64,000 nt of DNA from Brevundimonas subvibrioides (GTDB lineage Bacteria > Pseudomonadota > Alphaproteobacteria > Caulobacterales > Caulobacteraceae), in NCBI GenBank assembly GCA_002280475.1, contig NCEB01000010.1, positions 23,682 through 87,681 on the forward strand, given 5' to 3'. The number at the start of each line of letters is the position of its first letter. The stretch's first letter is position 1. Below are positions 9,083-21,232 of this stretch, piece after piece. The notes beneath the pieces were generated by a model, which was given only the letters and a program-made list of their open reading frames with translations, had not been told where the DNA came from and searched no databases. A program made the position numbers and the translations under genes.

Positions 9083-10702
9083 TCAGTTTCCGCCCGGGAA
9101 CGGGAAGGGATCGGTGTCGGTCGGACGGGTCGGCAGCGGCATTCGCGGCAGGGGCTCGTCGCTGTTGGCCGCGCTCAACAGCACACTGGCCAGGATGACC
9201 GCCGCCTGACGCAGGTCCTCGGGCTTCAGATGGTCATAGCTGTCGAGCGAGCTGTGATGCAGCCGGCTGCTGTAATCCAGCGGGTCCTGAATGAACTGGA
9301 AGCCCGGAACGCCGACGGTCTGCAGATAGACGTGGTCGGTCCCGCCGGCCGAGCGCGGCGACACCGTCGTCGCCCCCATGCTGGCGAACGGCTCCAGCCA
9401 GTCTTCCAGCACCGGCACGGCGGCCAGATTGCCCTCGGCGTTGATGCCGCGAATCCGGCCCGATCCGTTGTCGAGATTGAAATAGGCGACCAGGTCCGAA
9501 TAGCCCTCGCGCGGCTGGATCGGCCAGCGGGCGAGCCAGGTGCGGTTGTTGGGCAGGGCGGCCAGGGCCGGGTCTTCCAGCGGGGCGCGCGTGGCCAGGT
9601 GCCGGTCGACATAGGCCAGCGAGCCGAACAGCCCCTGCTCCTCGCCGTTCCACAGGGCGAAGCGAATGGTGCGCTTGGGCCGGACGTTCAGCGTCCGCAG
9701 GATGCGCGCCGCCTCCATGACCACGGCCGTGCCCGCCGCGTTGTCGACGGCCCCGTCGGCCGCCACCCAGCTGTCGAAATGGGCGCCGGCCATGACGTAT
9801 TCGCCCGACCGGTCCGTGCCGGGGATGTCGGCCAGCACGTTGTAGGCGTTGATGTCCTCATCGTGGAAACGAACCTCGCTCATCATCTCCACGGTCGGGG
9901 CCGTCCCCGCGATGGACAGCCGCACGAGGCGGCGATAGTCCTCGGCCGCGATCTCCATGCCCGGCAGGGTCGGCGTGCGTCCGACGTGGTGTGTATAGCC
10001 CGCGCCGTGCACCAGGCCGCCGTCCCGGTACGCCATCCGGATCCAGCCCAGTGCCCCCTCCTCGGCCAGGAAGGCGTCCAGCCGCAGCGGGAAGTCGTCG
10101 CGCGAACTGCTCTGCACGCCGCGTTCGGTCGCCGCATGATTATGTGTCGGCTGTCCATAGACGTTGCGCTCGGCCAGCTCCGCGTCGGTCAGGCGTCGGA
10201 ACGCCGGCTCGGTCGGATCCGGGGCCACGGTCGGGGCCGAGATCAGGACGATCTTGCCCGCCAGCTTGCCGCGCCATTTCTCCAGATCACCCGGCGTCGC
10301 CATGGGGGCCAGGATGACCTCGCCCGACACCGTCCCGTTCGTGCCGGGTGTCCAGGCCACCGGGATGGCCCTGAGAGCGATCGGACGCGGGCTCGTCATG
10401 CGGGCGCTCGATTGCACGATCGACCAGCCGCGTCCGAACTCGAAGCCTTCGGTGCGAACGTTCGACAGGCCCCAGTCGCGAAAGCGTTCCTGCGCCCAGC
10501 GTTCGGTCTCGCGCATCTGCGGCGAGTTGGTCATGCGGCCCCCGATCCGGTCGGTCAGATGGGCGGCGGTCTGCATGACCTCGGAATGGTTGAAGCCCTG
10601 GTCGACGATCCGGTTGACGGCGGCCCGATCGACCTCCTGGGCCTGGACGGGTCCCGCCATCAGGACGGCGGCGGCGGAAACAGCGGCGAGAAGACGGATC
10701 AA
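9083..10702 (-). CDS. Secreted M28-family zinc aminopeptidase/carboxypeptidase
   Basis: This is an M28 metallopeptidase, probably periplasmic or secreted. With a TTG start at 10702 the product is 539 residues and begins IRLLAAVSAAAVLMAGPVQAQ, a clear signal peptide. A GGGGG tract 9 nt upstream supports that start; no ATG or GTG is available before the signal peptide. The catalytic domain has di-zinc motifs: AGAHFDSW with DNAAGTAVVMEAARIL, NGEEQGLFGS (general base Glu and ligand), YFNLDNGSGRI and GTDHVYLQTVGVPGF. Residues about 110-280 contain a PA-like inserted segment. Substrate is unknown. Confidence 0.87.
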   Translation of the reverse strand: MIRLLAAVSAAAVLMAGPVQAQEVDRAAVNRIVDQGFNHSEVMQTAAHLTDRIGGRMTNSPQMRETERWAQERFRDWGLSNVRTEGFEFGRGWSIVQSSARMTSPRPIALRAIPVAWTPGTNGTVSGEVILAPMATPGDLEKWRGKLAGKIVLISAPTVAPDPTEPAFRRLTDAELAERNVYGQPTHNHAATERGVQSSSRDDFPLRLDAFLAEEGALGWIRMAYRDGGLVHGAGYTHHVGRTPTLPGMEIAAEDYRRLVRLSIAGTAPTVEMMSEVRFHDEDINAYNVLADIPGTDRSGEYVMAGAHFDSWVAADGAVDNAAGTAVVMEAARILRTLNVRPKRTIRFALWNGEEQGLFGSLAYVDRHLATRAPLEDPALAALPNNRTWLARWPIQPREGYSDLVAYFNLDNGSGRIRGINAEGNLAAVPVLEDWLEPFASMGATTVSPRSAGGTDHVYLQTVGVPGFQFIQDPLDYSSRLHHSSLDSYDHLKPEDLRQAAVILASVLLSAANSDEPLPRMPLPTRPTDTDPFPFPGGN

Positions 10703-10772
10703 GAAAAAGCCCCCGGACAAACAATCAGGCGGGCATTTGGCCCGAGACCGACTTGGCTGCAATTCAAAAGCG

Positions 10773-10804
10773 AAAGGGGCCGGCGATCGCTCGCCGGCCC
10801 CTTT
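10773..10804 (-). terminator. Rho-independent terminator after tsf
   Basis: A perfect 14-bp stem (AAAGGGGCCGGCGA with its complement) closes on a TCGC tetraloop. Read on the minus strand it lies 21 nt after the tsf stop and is followed by CGCTTTTGAATT. It should end rpsB-tsf transcription and separate it from the M28 gene, whose TTG start is 70 nt further on. Confidence 0.8.
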
Positions 10805-10824
10805 GTATTCCGTCCGAGGTCGGA

Positions 10825-11769
10825 TCAGGGTTGCGGGGCCATCATCGAGGCGACTTCCGCTGCGAAGTCCGGTCCTTCGACCTTCTCCACGCCCTCGCCC
10901 AGCGCCAGCCGGACGAAGCCGGCCAGATGCAGACCGGGCGCGCCCAGTTCCTTGCCGGTGTCGGCGACCAGCTGCTCGATGGTCACGTCCGGGTTCATGA
11001 CGAACGGCTGTTTGGTCAGAACCACGTCCTTCTGGAACTTGGCGATCTGACCGGACACGATCTTGTCGATCATGTTCTCGGGACGGCCTTCTTCCTTGGC
11101 CTTCTCGGTCAGGACCTGACGCTCCTTCTCGATCGCGGCGGGGTCCAGGTCGTCGGTGTTCAGCGACAGCGGGGCGGTCGCGGCGACGTGCATGGCGATC
11201 TTGCGGCCCAGCTCGCGCAGCGCGGCCTTGTCGCCGCCGCCGTGCAGGGCGACCAGCACGCCGATGCGGCCGACGCCCGGCGAAACCGCGTTGTGGACGT
11301 AGGAGGCGACCACGCCCTCGTCGACCGACAGGCGGGCGGCGCGGCGCAGCTGCATGTTCTCGCCGATGGTGGCGATCATCTGGGTCACTTCGTCCTGAAC
11401 GGTCTTGCCGTTCTCCAGCTCGGCGCCGTGCAGGGCCTCGACGGTGTGGTGCTCCAGACCCAGCTGGGCGAACGACTTGGCGGCGTTCTGGAACAGGTCG
11501 TTGCGCGCGACGAAGTCGGTCTCGGCATTGAACTCGATGGCGGCGCCGACTTCGCCGGCTCCGACTTCCTTGGACGCGACGGCGACCAGGCCCTCGGCGG
11601 CGACGCGGTCGGCCTTCTTGGCGGCCTTGGACAGGCCCTTGGCGCGCAGCCAGTCGATGGCGGCGTTGATGTCGCCGTCGGTTTCCTGCAGCGCCTTCTT
11701 GCAGTCCATCATGCCGACGCCGGACTTGGCGCGCAGTTCCATGACGAGGGCGGCGGTGATCTCGGCCAT
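10825..11769 (-). CDS. tsf: Translation elongation factor Ts
   Basis: EF-Ts is the guanine-nucleotide exchange factor for EF-Tu. The 314-residue protein starts with the UBA-like N-terminal domain ([24 protein letters not shown]) and the conserved [13 protein letters not shown]. It then has the core signature ALVEFN-like [16 protein letters not shown] and a C-terminal segment with [15 protein letters not shown]. It follows rpsB after about 250 bp that contain a large inverted repeat, and it ends before a strong terminator. Confidence 0.98.
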   Translation of the reverse strand: MAEITAALVMELRAKSGVGMMDCKKALQETDGDINAAIDWLRAKGLSKAAKKADRVAAEGLVAVASKEVGAGEVGAAIEFNAETDFVARNDLFQNAAKSFAQLGLEHHTVEALHGAELENGKTVQDEVTQMIATIGENMQLRRAARLSVDEGVVASYVHNAVSPGVGRIGVLVALHGGGDKAALRELGRKIAMHVAATAPLSLNTDDLDPAAIEKERQVLTEKAKEEGRPENMIDKIVSGQIAKFQKDVVLTKQPFVMNPDVTIEQLVADTGKELGAPGLHLAGFVRLALGEGVEKVEGPDFAAEVASMMAPQP

Positions 11770-11857
11770 TTCTGGTCTCCTGGGGTATTCGATGCGGTTG
11801 AGGCCGGGGGTTAGCCCGGCCTGATGTCAGTTTCTCGACAGGTCAACTCCGCCATTC

Positions 11858-12015
11858 TCCCTCCCCCTCGGGGGAGGGTGGTCGGACCCCGGACTTGATC
11901 CGGGGGGAGACCGGGTGGGGCGGGCAAGGCAAGCCAGACTCAGATCGCCTGTGTATCGCCTTGCCGCCCCCACCCGGCGCTGCGCGCCTGCCCTCCCCCG
12001 TCGGGGGAGGGAGAG
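11858..12015. repeat. Large composite inverted repeat between rpsB and tsf
   Basis: Two near-identical short palindromes (CCCTCCCCC...GGGGGAGGG) lie at about 11,858-11,880 and 11,991-12,011. Inside them is a second inverted pair at about 11,911-11,930 and 11,958-11,977 (CCGGGTGGGGCGGGCAAGGC, the other arm differing by an indel). The whole segment can fold into a nested stem-loop that fills almost all of the rpsB-tsf spacer. It looks like an intergenic palindromic repeat and may attenuate or stabilise the mRNA; that role is inference. Confidence 0.75.
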
Positions 12016-12017
12016 GA

Positions 12018-12911
12018 TCAGGCGTTGGCCTGTTCGGTCTCTTCGACGGCCGGAGCCTCTTCGCCCGAGGCGGCCAGCATTTCCTCGGCCACGGCCTCGG
12101 CGCCCGCCGGAGCGGCGTCGGCCGCGACCGGAGCGGCGTCGGCCGCGACCGGAGCGGAGGCTTCGCGCAGCATCGGCTCTTCCGGGTTCTCCATGGCCCC
12201 AAGGTCGATGCCCTGGGCCGAGGCGCCGGCGGCGAGACCGTCCAGAACCGCGTCGGCGATCAGGTCGCAATAGGTCTGGATGGCGCGCGCGGCGTCGTCG
12301 TTGCCCGGGATCGGATAGGTGATGCCGTCGGGATCGGAGTTGGTGTCCAGGATGGCGATGATCGGGATGTTCAGCTTGCGGGCCTCAAGGATGGCGATCG
12401 CCTCCTTGTTGGTGTCGATCACGAACATGATGTCGGGGATCGAGCCCATGTCCCGGATGCCGCCCAGCGACAGTTCCAGCTTGTCCTTCTCTCGGGCCAG
12501 GTTGACCAGTTCCTTCTTGACCCGGCCTTCGCCGCCGCGCTCCAGAATGCCTTCCAGCTCGCGCAGACGGGCGATCGAGCCCGAAACGGTCTTCCAGTTG
12601 GTCAGCGTTCCACCCAGCCAGCGGTTGTTCATGTAATACTGGGCGCAGCGCTTGGCGGCCTCGGCGACCGGCTCGGCGGCCTGGCGCTTGGTGCCGACGA
12701 ACAGCACGCGACCGCCCTTGGCGGCGACTTCGCGCACGGCCACCAACGCCTGGTGGAACAGCGGCATCGTCTGCGACAGGTCGATGATGTGGATGTTCGA
12801 GCGCGATCCGAAGATGTAGCGCTCCATCTTCGGGTTCCACCGGTGCGTCTGGTGGCCGAAGTGCGCGCCGGCTTCGAGCAGGGTGCGCATGGAGAATTCA
12901 GGCAGAGCCAT
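12018..12911 (-). CDS. rpsB: 30S ribosomal protein S2
   Basis: S2 is a late-assembling protein of the 30S subunit. The 297-residue product starts [20 protein letters not shown] and has the signature [16 protein letters not shown], followed by [10 protein letters not shown] and [15 protein letters not shown]. The core ends near residue 250. The last ~45 residues are an Ala/Glu/Pro-rich acidic tail with the repeated unit APVAAD, encoded by a short tandem DNA repeat at about 12,110-12,150. This makes it longer than the usual ~240-residue S2. tsf follows in the same direction. Confidence 0.98.
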   Translation of the reverse strand: MALPEFSMRTLLEAGAHFGHQTHRWNPKMERYIFGSRSNIHIIDLSQTMPLFHQALVAVREVAAKGGRVLFVGTKRQAAEPVAEAAKRCAQYYMNNRWLGGTLTNWKTVSGSIARLRELEGILERGGEGRVKKELVNLAREKDKLELSLGGIRDMGSIPDIMFVIDTNKEAIAILEARKLNIPIIAILDTNSDPDGITYPIPGNDDAARAIQTYCDLIADAVLDGLAAGASAQGIDLGAMENPEEPMLREASAPVAADAAPVAADAAPAGAEAVAEEMLAASGEEAPAVEETEQANA

Positions 12912-13067
12912 CTGTGTTCAGTCCTTTATCCGATTGATCCGCCGCGGGCGCTAATAGGACCCTGCTGAGCCCCTCGGAACGGAGCGATCCGGGATGTCTC
13001 CCCGAACCGCGCCACGCCTCGCGTGTGAAGTGGGGCGCGCCTTACGCCGGATCGGGCCCGAACGCAA

Positions 13068-13095
13068 GCGAGGCCACGGTCGCCCGTGGCCTCGC
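13068..13095. terminator. Strong hairpin between DUF4142 gene and rpsB
   Basis: A perfect 12-bp stem (GCGAGGCCACGG and its complement) has a TCGC loop, the same loop as the tsf terminator. It lies 27 nt after the end of the DUF4142 gene on the minus strand and upstream of rpsB. There is no proper T tract on the minus side (CGCTTGCG follows), so efficient intrinsic termination is plausible but unproven. The rest of the 12,912-13,121 spacer must hold the rpsB promoter and leader, which I could not pinpoint. Confidence 0.5.
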
Positions 13096-13121
13096 CGGCT
13101 GTTTTCCGCTGGAGTCGCGGT

Positions 13122-13697
13122 CTACATCGCCTCTTGCAGCGCGCGGGCGCGTTCCAGATGCATCTCGATCTTGGGCACCACCTCGCGGGCGTGGGTGGCC
13201 AGTTGCGGCGCGTCGGTGTTGTCGGCGAATCCGCGGTGGAGCGTCAGCGCCTCCTGGTGGGCGGCGACCTGCTGATCCAGATAGACCTGGTCGAAGGCCG
13301 CGGCGTCGGCGGTACGCAGGTTGTCGATCAGGCCCTGGCGTCGCTCGTCCAGTTCGGTCGGCAGGGTGACGTTCGGCGCGGCCTGGGGCGCGAGGGCTGT
13401 CATCTTCTCGCTGGCCGCGCGGTGGTCCGTCATGATCATCTGGGCCAGTTCGCGCACCTGAGCGTTCTGGGTCCGCTCCATGGCGATCTCGGCGGCCTGA
13501 ATTTCGTACATGTCGCCCATGGCGGCGTTGGGCACATAGCCGCCGACGGTGTTCGCGCCCATGGTCGCGGCCGACATCTGGCCGACGGGAGCCGAGGCGG
13601 CGTCCTGCACGGCGTTCACGGGGTCCTGATCCTCGGCCTGATTGCATCCGGCCAGCAGGGCGGCGCAGGCGGCACCGACGAATAGTGTTCTCAGCAT
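13122..13697 (-). CDS. DUF4142-family lipoprotein
   Basis: The 191-residue product begins MLRTLFVGAACAALLAGCNQ, a signal peptide ending in a lipobox (LLAGC), so it should be a lipoprotein with the Cys at residue 18. The body is the helical DUF4142 fold: EIQAAEIAMERTQNAQVRELAQMIMTDH, then HQEALTLHRGFADNTDAPQLATHA and VVPKIEMHLERARAL. DUF4142 proteins resemble ferritin-like four-helix bundles; their function is not established. It is monocistronic, between dnaE and a hairpin. Confidence 0.85.
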   Translation of the reverse strand: MLRTLFVGAACAALLAGCNQAEDQDPVNAVQDAASAPVGQMSAATMGANTVGGYVPNAAMGDMYEIQAAEIAMERTQNAQVRELAQMIMTDHRAASEKMTALAPQAAPNVTLPTELDERRQGLIDNLRTADAAAFDQVYLDQQVAAHQEALTLHRGFADNTDAPQLATHAREVVPKIEMHLERARALQEAM

Positions 13698-13790
13698 GGT
13701 GGCTCTCCCTTCAAGCCCTGATCCAACTGGCGAGAACGGGCCTGGGTTCCCGGAGACGGCTCATCGTCCAAGGCGTGCCGTCGGCGACGC

Positions 13791-17167
<3,377 letters not shown>

Positions 17168-17175
<8 letters not shown>

Positions 17176-17557
17176 CGCCATCCTCATTTCTTTTGGCCCC
17201 GCCCTCGGCCCCTTCCTCTCCGCTCATCCCCGCGGAAGCGGGGACCCAGTCCTTGGCATCGAGGAGGTCTCCGAGCCGAAACGCGTCCATCAGATCATCC
17301 CACGCGGGGTTCACGGACTCGATCAGCTCCAGCTTCCACACCCGGAGCCACTTCTTGATCCGCCGCTCCCGCGCGAAGGCCGCATCGCGGCTGTCATGGA
17401 TTTCGTACCAGACCAGCCGATCCAAGCCGTACCGCGCCGCAAACCCGTCGAACGCCTTGTCCTTATGCTGATGCACGCGGACCCTCAGGTCCTCGGTCGA
17501 GCCCGCATAGATCGTCCCGTTCCGCCCGCTCGCCACGATGTAGGTGAAGAAGCTCAT
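17168..17557 (-). CDS. GIY-YIG domain protein with repeat-encoded C-terminus
   Basis: A 129-residue protein of the small single-domain GIY-YIG (UPF0213-like) family. Residues 1-90 carry the fold: [19 protein letters not shown] corresponds to the GIY...YIG core, and [25 protein letters not shown] gives the conserved Arg and Glu region. The C-terminal ~35 residues, including [12 protein letters not shown], are the translation of an intergenic palindromic repeat at 17,222-17,250; a matching inverted copy sits just upstream of the start. Its stop overlaps the dnaE start by 8 nt. Nuclease activity is assumed from the family only. Confidence 0.8.
17221..17250. repeat. Palindromic repeat family B, copy inside the GIY-YIG gene
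   Basis: The sequence GCTCATCCCCGCGGAAGCGG with GGACCCAGTC following is a copy of the element also seen at 17,578-17,605 (inverted), 21,786-21,815 and 21,882-21,911 (inverted). Here it is translated as the C-terminal part of the GIY-YIG protein. Confidence 0.85.
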
Positions 17558-17577
17558 CGGTGTTGGTTCGCGGCTCT

Positions 17578-17605
17578 CACTGGGTCCCCGCTTTCGCGGG
17601 GATGA
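17578..17605. repeat. Palindromic repeat family B, inverted copy upstream of the GIY-YIG gene
   Basis: ACTGGGTCCCCGCTTTCGCG followed by GGGATGAG is the reverse complement of the copy at 17,221-17,250, so the GIY-YIG gene is bracketed by an inverted pair. Confidence 0.85.
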
Positions 17606-17629
17606 GCGGAAGGGGGGTGGATCAGCGAC

Positions 17630-17719
17630 TCATCTCGCCAGCAGGGCGACCTGCCACACCATCCAGACAAAGCCGCCGCACGATGCAAGCGACAGCGTCT
17701 CTCGAACCACCTTGGTCAT
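17630..17719 (-). CDS. sidA: Putative SOS-induced division inhibitor SidA (29 aa)
   Basis: A 30-codon frame on the minus strand encodes a 29-residue protein, MTKVVRETLSLASCGGFVWM plus nine more residues ending ALLAR. It has a basic N-terminus and one membrane-spanning helix (residues about 10-28). Upstream are GGGGATAAGG, a plausible ribosome-binding region, and a promoter overlapped by a GTTC-N7-GTTC LexA box. Caulobacter SidA is a 29-residue LexA-controlled inner-membrane peptide that blocks the FtsW/FtsN division step. Size, topology, LexA control and clade all match; orthology is inferred, not tested by alignment. Confidence 0.72.
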   Translation of the reverse strand: MTKVVRETLSLASCGGFVWMVWQVALLAR

Positions 17720-17740
17720 CGCCTTATCCCCAGATTGCAT

Positions 17741-17780
17741 GTTCCGGGAATGTTCTATGTTGCGGATTTGTTCTCGTCAA
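17741..17780 (-). promoter_or_regulatory. LexA box overlapping the sidA promoter
   Basis: GTTC-N7-GTTC lies at 17,741-17,755, the exact alphaproteobacterial LexA consensus. On the minus strand a -35 element TTGACG (17,775-17,780) and a -10 element TAGAAC (17,752-17,757) are separated by 17 bp, and the LexA box covers the -10 and the start site. The box is 21 bp from the sidA start codon. Repression by LexA and induction on DNA damage are expected. Confidence 0.8.
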
Positions 17781-17806
17781 CAGCTTTGCCGACAGGTGCG
17801 GCCGAC

Positions 17807-20092
17807 TTACCCCCGCGACCGCTCCACCGTATCCACAGCCGGGTTGGCCCTCAGCGCGGCCATGATCGTCGTCGCGTGCTTGGCGTCGGCCACCTCCACG
17901 TCCAGATCGACGTCGAAGAAGTCCGACTGACGGTGGGCCATCTTCAGGTTCAGGATGTTGCCGCCCGCCTCGCCGATCACCGTCGCCACCTGGCCCAGCA
18001 CGCCCGGCGCGTTCTGGATGGTGGCCCGGAATCGGGCCATGCCGACGGCCCCCTGCTCAGCCTGGGGCGTCCATTGCAGGTCGTTCCAGACGCTGTCGTC
18101 GTCGGCGAAATCGGCCAGGCGCTGGCAGTCGATGACGTGGACGGTCAGGCCCTGTTCGGGCTCCAGGATGCCGACGATCCGGTCGCCCGGCACCGGGGTG
18201 CAGCATTCGCCGAAATGGATCGAGACGCCCGGCGTCAGCCCGCCGCCGCGCACGAACAGCCGCGCCTTGTCGTCGGCGATCTTCTTCTTGTCGGACCCGG
18301 TGACCAGCGTGCCCTTCAGCCCGGGGAACAGGGTCTCGGCGACCTTGTTGGCCGACAGCCGCCCGCGCCCGATGGCGTCGAACAGGTCGTCCTCGGTCGC
18401 CAGGGCCAGGGTCTCCAGCGCCGGGGTCAGCTTGACATCGGACAGTGTTTTACCCGCCCGCCCAAGCGTCTGCTCCAGGGTCGACTTGCCCAGCTTCTGG
18501 AACTCGTCGCGCTCCGATGAACGGATGTGGCGCCGGATCGCTGAGCGCGCCCGCCCTGTGACCGTCAGCGAGCGCCAGTCGGCCGGCGCCTCGCGCTTCT
18601 TGCCCCGGATGATCTCGACCACGTCGCCGTTCTGCAGCCGGGTGCGCATCGGCTTGAGCTCGCCGTTGATCTTGGCCCCCACGGCCGTATCGCCCACCTC
18701 GGTGTGGACGGCATAGGCGAAGTCCAGCGGCATGCCCCCCTGGGGCAGGGTGATCAGCCGGCCCTTGGGCGTGAAGACGAACACCTGATCCAGGTACATC
18801 TCCAGCTTGGCGTGCTCTACCCAGTCCTCGCCGCCCTCACCGTGCTCGATGACCTGCACCAGATGCCGCAGGTTCTGCAGGGGGTCGCGGCCCCCTTCCC
18901 GCTCCATCGCCTCCTGGTCGAAGCCGTAGGAGGTGTTCTTGTAGGCCCAGTGCGCCGCGACCCCGTCCTCGGCGACGCGGTCCATGGCTTCGGTGCGTAT
19001 CTGCATCTCGATCCGCAGGCCACCCGGGCCCACCACCGTGGTGTGCAGGCTGCGATAGTTGTTCGACTTGGGCGTGGAGATGAAGTCCTTGAACCGCTCG
19101 GGCACCATCGGCCAGGCGCGGTGGATGACGCCGAGCGCGCGGTAGCAATCGTCCTCGGCCTCGACCAGGACGCGGAAGCCATAGATGTCGGACAGGGAGG
19201 AAAAGCCCACCGACTTCCTCTGCAGCTTCCTCCAGATCGAATAGGGCGTCTTCTGACGACCATAGACGCGGGCCTTGATCCCGGCCTCGGACAGGACCTG
19301 CTGAATCTCGGTCGAGACCCCCTCGGTCGCCTTGCCGTGCTCCAGCTTCAACGCCTCCAGCCGCCGCTCGATCGCGGTGCGGGCGGTCGGGTTCAGATGC
19401 TCGAACGCCAGCTCCTCCAGCTCCGAGGCGATGGAGTGGATGCCGATCGACCGGCCCAGCGGCGCATAGACCTCCAGCGTCTCGCGGCTGATCCGCTCGC
19501 GCTTCTCGGGCTTGACGTATTTCAGCGTCCGCATGTTGTGCAGACGGTCCGCCAGCTTGACCAGCAGCACCCGCACGTCGCGGCTGATGGCCAGGATGAA
19601 CTTTCGCAGGTTCTCGGCCTGGCGCGTGTGCTCGGCCTGCAGCTCCAGCCGGCTCAGCTTGGTCACGCCCTCGACCAGGACCGCGACCTCCTCGCCGAAC
19701 ATGGAGGCGATGTCGTCCCGCGTCGCCGAGGTGTCCTCGACCACGTCGTGCAGCAGGGCGGTGACGATGGTCGCCGTGTCCAGCTTGTAGTCGGTCAGGA
19801 TGCCCGCGACCTGGATCGGGTGGGCGAAATAGGGGTCGCCCGAGGCCCGCAGCTGCGAGCCGTGCATCTTCATCGCGTAGACATAGGCCCGGTTCAGCAG
19901 GGCCTCGTCGGCGGTGGGATCATAGGCCTTGACCGCCTCGATCAGCTCGAACTGGCGCAGGACCGTAATGCGCTTCGCCGCCGGAACGGCGTCCGACGGC
20001 GATGCAAGATCATTGGCGATGAGGGTCGGCGGCGGGGTCTTGCCGGACCGCGCCGGGAGGATGGTGATACCGTTGGCGGGTTCGGCCGTCAG
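17807..20092 (-). CDS. rel: Bifunctional (p)ppGpp synthetase/hydrolase Rel (SpoT/RelA), probable CTG start
   Basis: Makes and degrades (p)ppGpp; most alphaproteobacteria have one long Rel enzyme. Domains in order: HD hydrolase ([33 protein letters not shown]), synthetase ([39 protein letters not shown]), TGS ([21 protein letters not shown]), then ACT at the C-terminus. The first ATG (19,873) would remove the conserved start of the HD domain ([20 protein letters not shown]), which is encoded in frame upstream. No ATG, GTG or TTG exists in that extension. A CTG at 20,092 overlaps the rpoZ stop (CTGA) and has AGGAGG 7 nt upstream, giving 761 residues; it is chosen here. Confidence 0.93.
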   Translation of the reverse strand: MTAEPANGITILPARSGKTPPPTLIANDLASPSDAVPAAKRITVLRQFELIEAVKAYDPTADEALLNRAYVYAMKMHGSQLRASGDPYFAHPIQVAGILTDYKLDTATIVTALLHDVVEDTSATRDDIASMFGEEVAVLVEGVTKLSRLELQAEHTRQAENLRKFILAISRDVRVLLVKLADRLHNMRTLKYVKPEKRERISRETLEVYAPLGRSIGIHSIASELEELAFEHLNPTARTAIERRLEALKLEHGKATEGVSTEIQQVLSEAGIKARVYGRQKTPYSIWRKLQRKSVGFSSLSDIYGFRVLVEAEDDCYRALGVIHRAWPMVPERFKDFISTPKSNNYRSLHTTVVGPGGLRIEMQIRTEAMDRVAEDGVAAHWAYKNTSYGFDQEAMEREGGRDPLQNLRHLVQVIEHGEGGEDWVEHAKLEMYLDQVFVFTPKGRLITLPQGGMPLDFAYAVHTEVGDTAVGAKINGELKPMRTRLQNGDVVEIIRGKKREAPADWRSLTVTGRARSAIRRHIRSSERDEFQKLGKSTLEQTLGRAGKTLSDVKLTPALETLALATEDDLFDAIGRGRLSANKVAETLFPGLKGTLVTGSDKKKIADDKARLFVRGGGLTPGVSIHFGECCTPVPGDRIVGILEPEQGLTVHVIDCQRLADFADDDSVWNDLQWTPQAEQGAVGMARFRATIQNAPGVLGQVATVIGEAGGNILNLKMAHRQSDFFDVDLDVEVADAKHATTIMAALRANPAVDTVERSRG

Positions 20093-20448
20093 TACCGCTC
20101 CTCCTGCCCGCCGTCGCGGTCGCTCTGCAGCGCGCGGATCAGCTCGGCCTCGGCCATGTTCATGTGCTGCGGCTCGGCCAGCAGACCGACGATCTCCGCC
20201 TCGTCCTCGGCTTCCGTGCGCTCATCGACGCGCTGGAGGGCCACGACGACCGTTTCGGTCAGCTCGTCCGGCTTGACGGTTTCCTCGGCGATCTCGCGCA
20301 GGGCGACGACGGGGTTCTTGTCGTTGTCGCGATCGATGGTCAGGGGCGCGCCGTTGGCGATGGCGCGGGCACGGTTGCCGGCCAGCAGGACCAGGCCGAA
20401 CCGGTTCGGGACCTTCTCGATGCAATCTTCGACGGTGACGCGAGCCAT
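20089..20448 (-). CDS. rpoZ: RNA polymerase omega subunit
   Basis: Omega assists assembly of beta-prime into RNA polymerase and takes part in ppGpp binding. The 119-residue product begins [20 protein letters not shown] and has [20 protein letters not shown] and [15 protein letters not shown], all family hallmarks. The ATG at 20,448 is standard. rel follows with a CTGA-type overlap, and AGGAGG within the last codons of rpoZ would serve as the rel ribosome-binding site. Confidence 0.97.
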   Translation of the reverse strand: MARVTVEDCIEKVPNRFGLVLLAGNRARAIANGAPLTIDRDNDKNPVVALREIAEETVKPDELTETVVVALQRVDERTEAEDEAEIVGLLAEPQHMNMAEAELIRALQSDRDGGQEERY

Positions 20449-20478
20449 GGGAATCCTTCGAGGCGGAGAGAACCGCGC

Positions 20479-20507
20479 TGCATACAGATAGAGAGCCTGT
20501 TGTGCAA
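20479..20507 (-). promoter_or_regulatory. Putative sigma-70-type promoter of rpoZ-rel
   Basis: On the minus strand TTGCAC (20,502-20,507) and TATGCA (20,479-20,484) are separated by exactly 17 bp, 30 bp upstream of the rpoZ ATG. The match is good for a housekeeping promoter but untested. Confidence 0.5.
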
Positions 20508-20560
20508 CGCCACACGGGCGGATTTGGGGCGGCGAAAGAAAGCCCTTCCCCCTCCCCGCC

Positions 20561-20667
20561 GTCATCCTCGGGCTTGACCCGAGGATCGGATTGACCGCCC
20601 GCTCGTGCGAATGACCGGTCGCACAGGCCGCTCGACGTCCGATCCTCGGGTCAAGCCCGAGGATGAC
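20561..20667. repeat. Palindromic repeat family A, inverted pair between rpoZ and folK
   Basis: GTCATCCTCGGGCTTGACCC plus GAGGATCGGA at 20,561-20,590 is repeated in inverse orientation at 20,638-20,667. Each arm is itself palindromic (CCTCGGGCTTGACCCGAGG). The pair lies between the 5' end of rpoZ and the 3' end of folK. The right arm provides the last codons and the TGA stop of folK. Confidence 0.9.
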
Positions 20668-21232
20668 GGAGTGTGGAGAGGGGCCTCGCATCCGCGCCCA
20701 CCTCGGCCAGCCTCTGCAGCGCCTCCGCCGTCTCTCCCAGCACCGGATGCCGCCACCCCGGCGCGATCTCCGCCAGCGGCCCCATGACGAACAGCCGCTC
20801 CGCCGCCCGGGGGTGCGGCAGGATCAGGCCGCCGCAGTCCCCGTGCTCGCGCCCATAGGCGATCAGGTCCAGGTCCAGCGTCCGGGGCGCGTTCCTCGGC
20901 CCCCGTCGCCGCCCGAAGGCCTCTTCGATCCGGCCCAGGGCCGCCATCAGGGCATGGGGATCGTGCGCCGTCCGCACCCGCACCACCCCGTTCAGGAAAG
21001 GCGGATCCGTCGGGTCGGGCCAAGCCTGGGACCGCCACCACGACGACCGCGCCACCACGTCGACGCCCTCGGACCGGAACCGCGCCAGGGCCGCCTCCAG
21101 CGCCTCGGCGCAGTCGGCCCACACCCCCTTGTCATTGCAGCCGATGGCGACGAAGACGGCCGCGTCCAGATCGAGGTCGCCGTCTATTTCGACGCTGACC
21201 GGACGACCCGTATTCTCTGCAGAGATTTCCAT
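20651..21232 (-). CDS. folK: Dihydropterin pyrophosphokinase (HPPK)
   Basis: FolK transfers pyrophosphate from ATP to 6-hydroxymethyl-7,8-dihydropterin in folate synthesis. The 193-residue product has [48 protein letters not shown] and [23 protein letters not shown], all typical HPPK motifs. About 25 residues precede the usual first strand, and the ATG at 21,232 shares a CATG with the oppositely directed NYN gene. The last residues (LRHPRA and stop) come from a family A palindromic repeat, suggesting the C-terminus was changed by insertion. Confidence 0.9.
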   Translation of the reverse strand: MEISAENTGRPVSVEIDGDLDLDAAVFVAIGCNDKGVWADCAEALEAALARFRSEGVDVVARSSWWRSQAWPDPTDPPFLNGVVRVRTAHDPHALMAALGRIEEAFGRRRGPRNAPRTLDLDLIAYGREHGDCGGLILPHPRAAERLFVMGPLAEIAPGWRHPVLGETAEALQRLAEVGADARPLSTLRHPRA

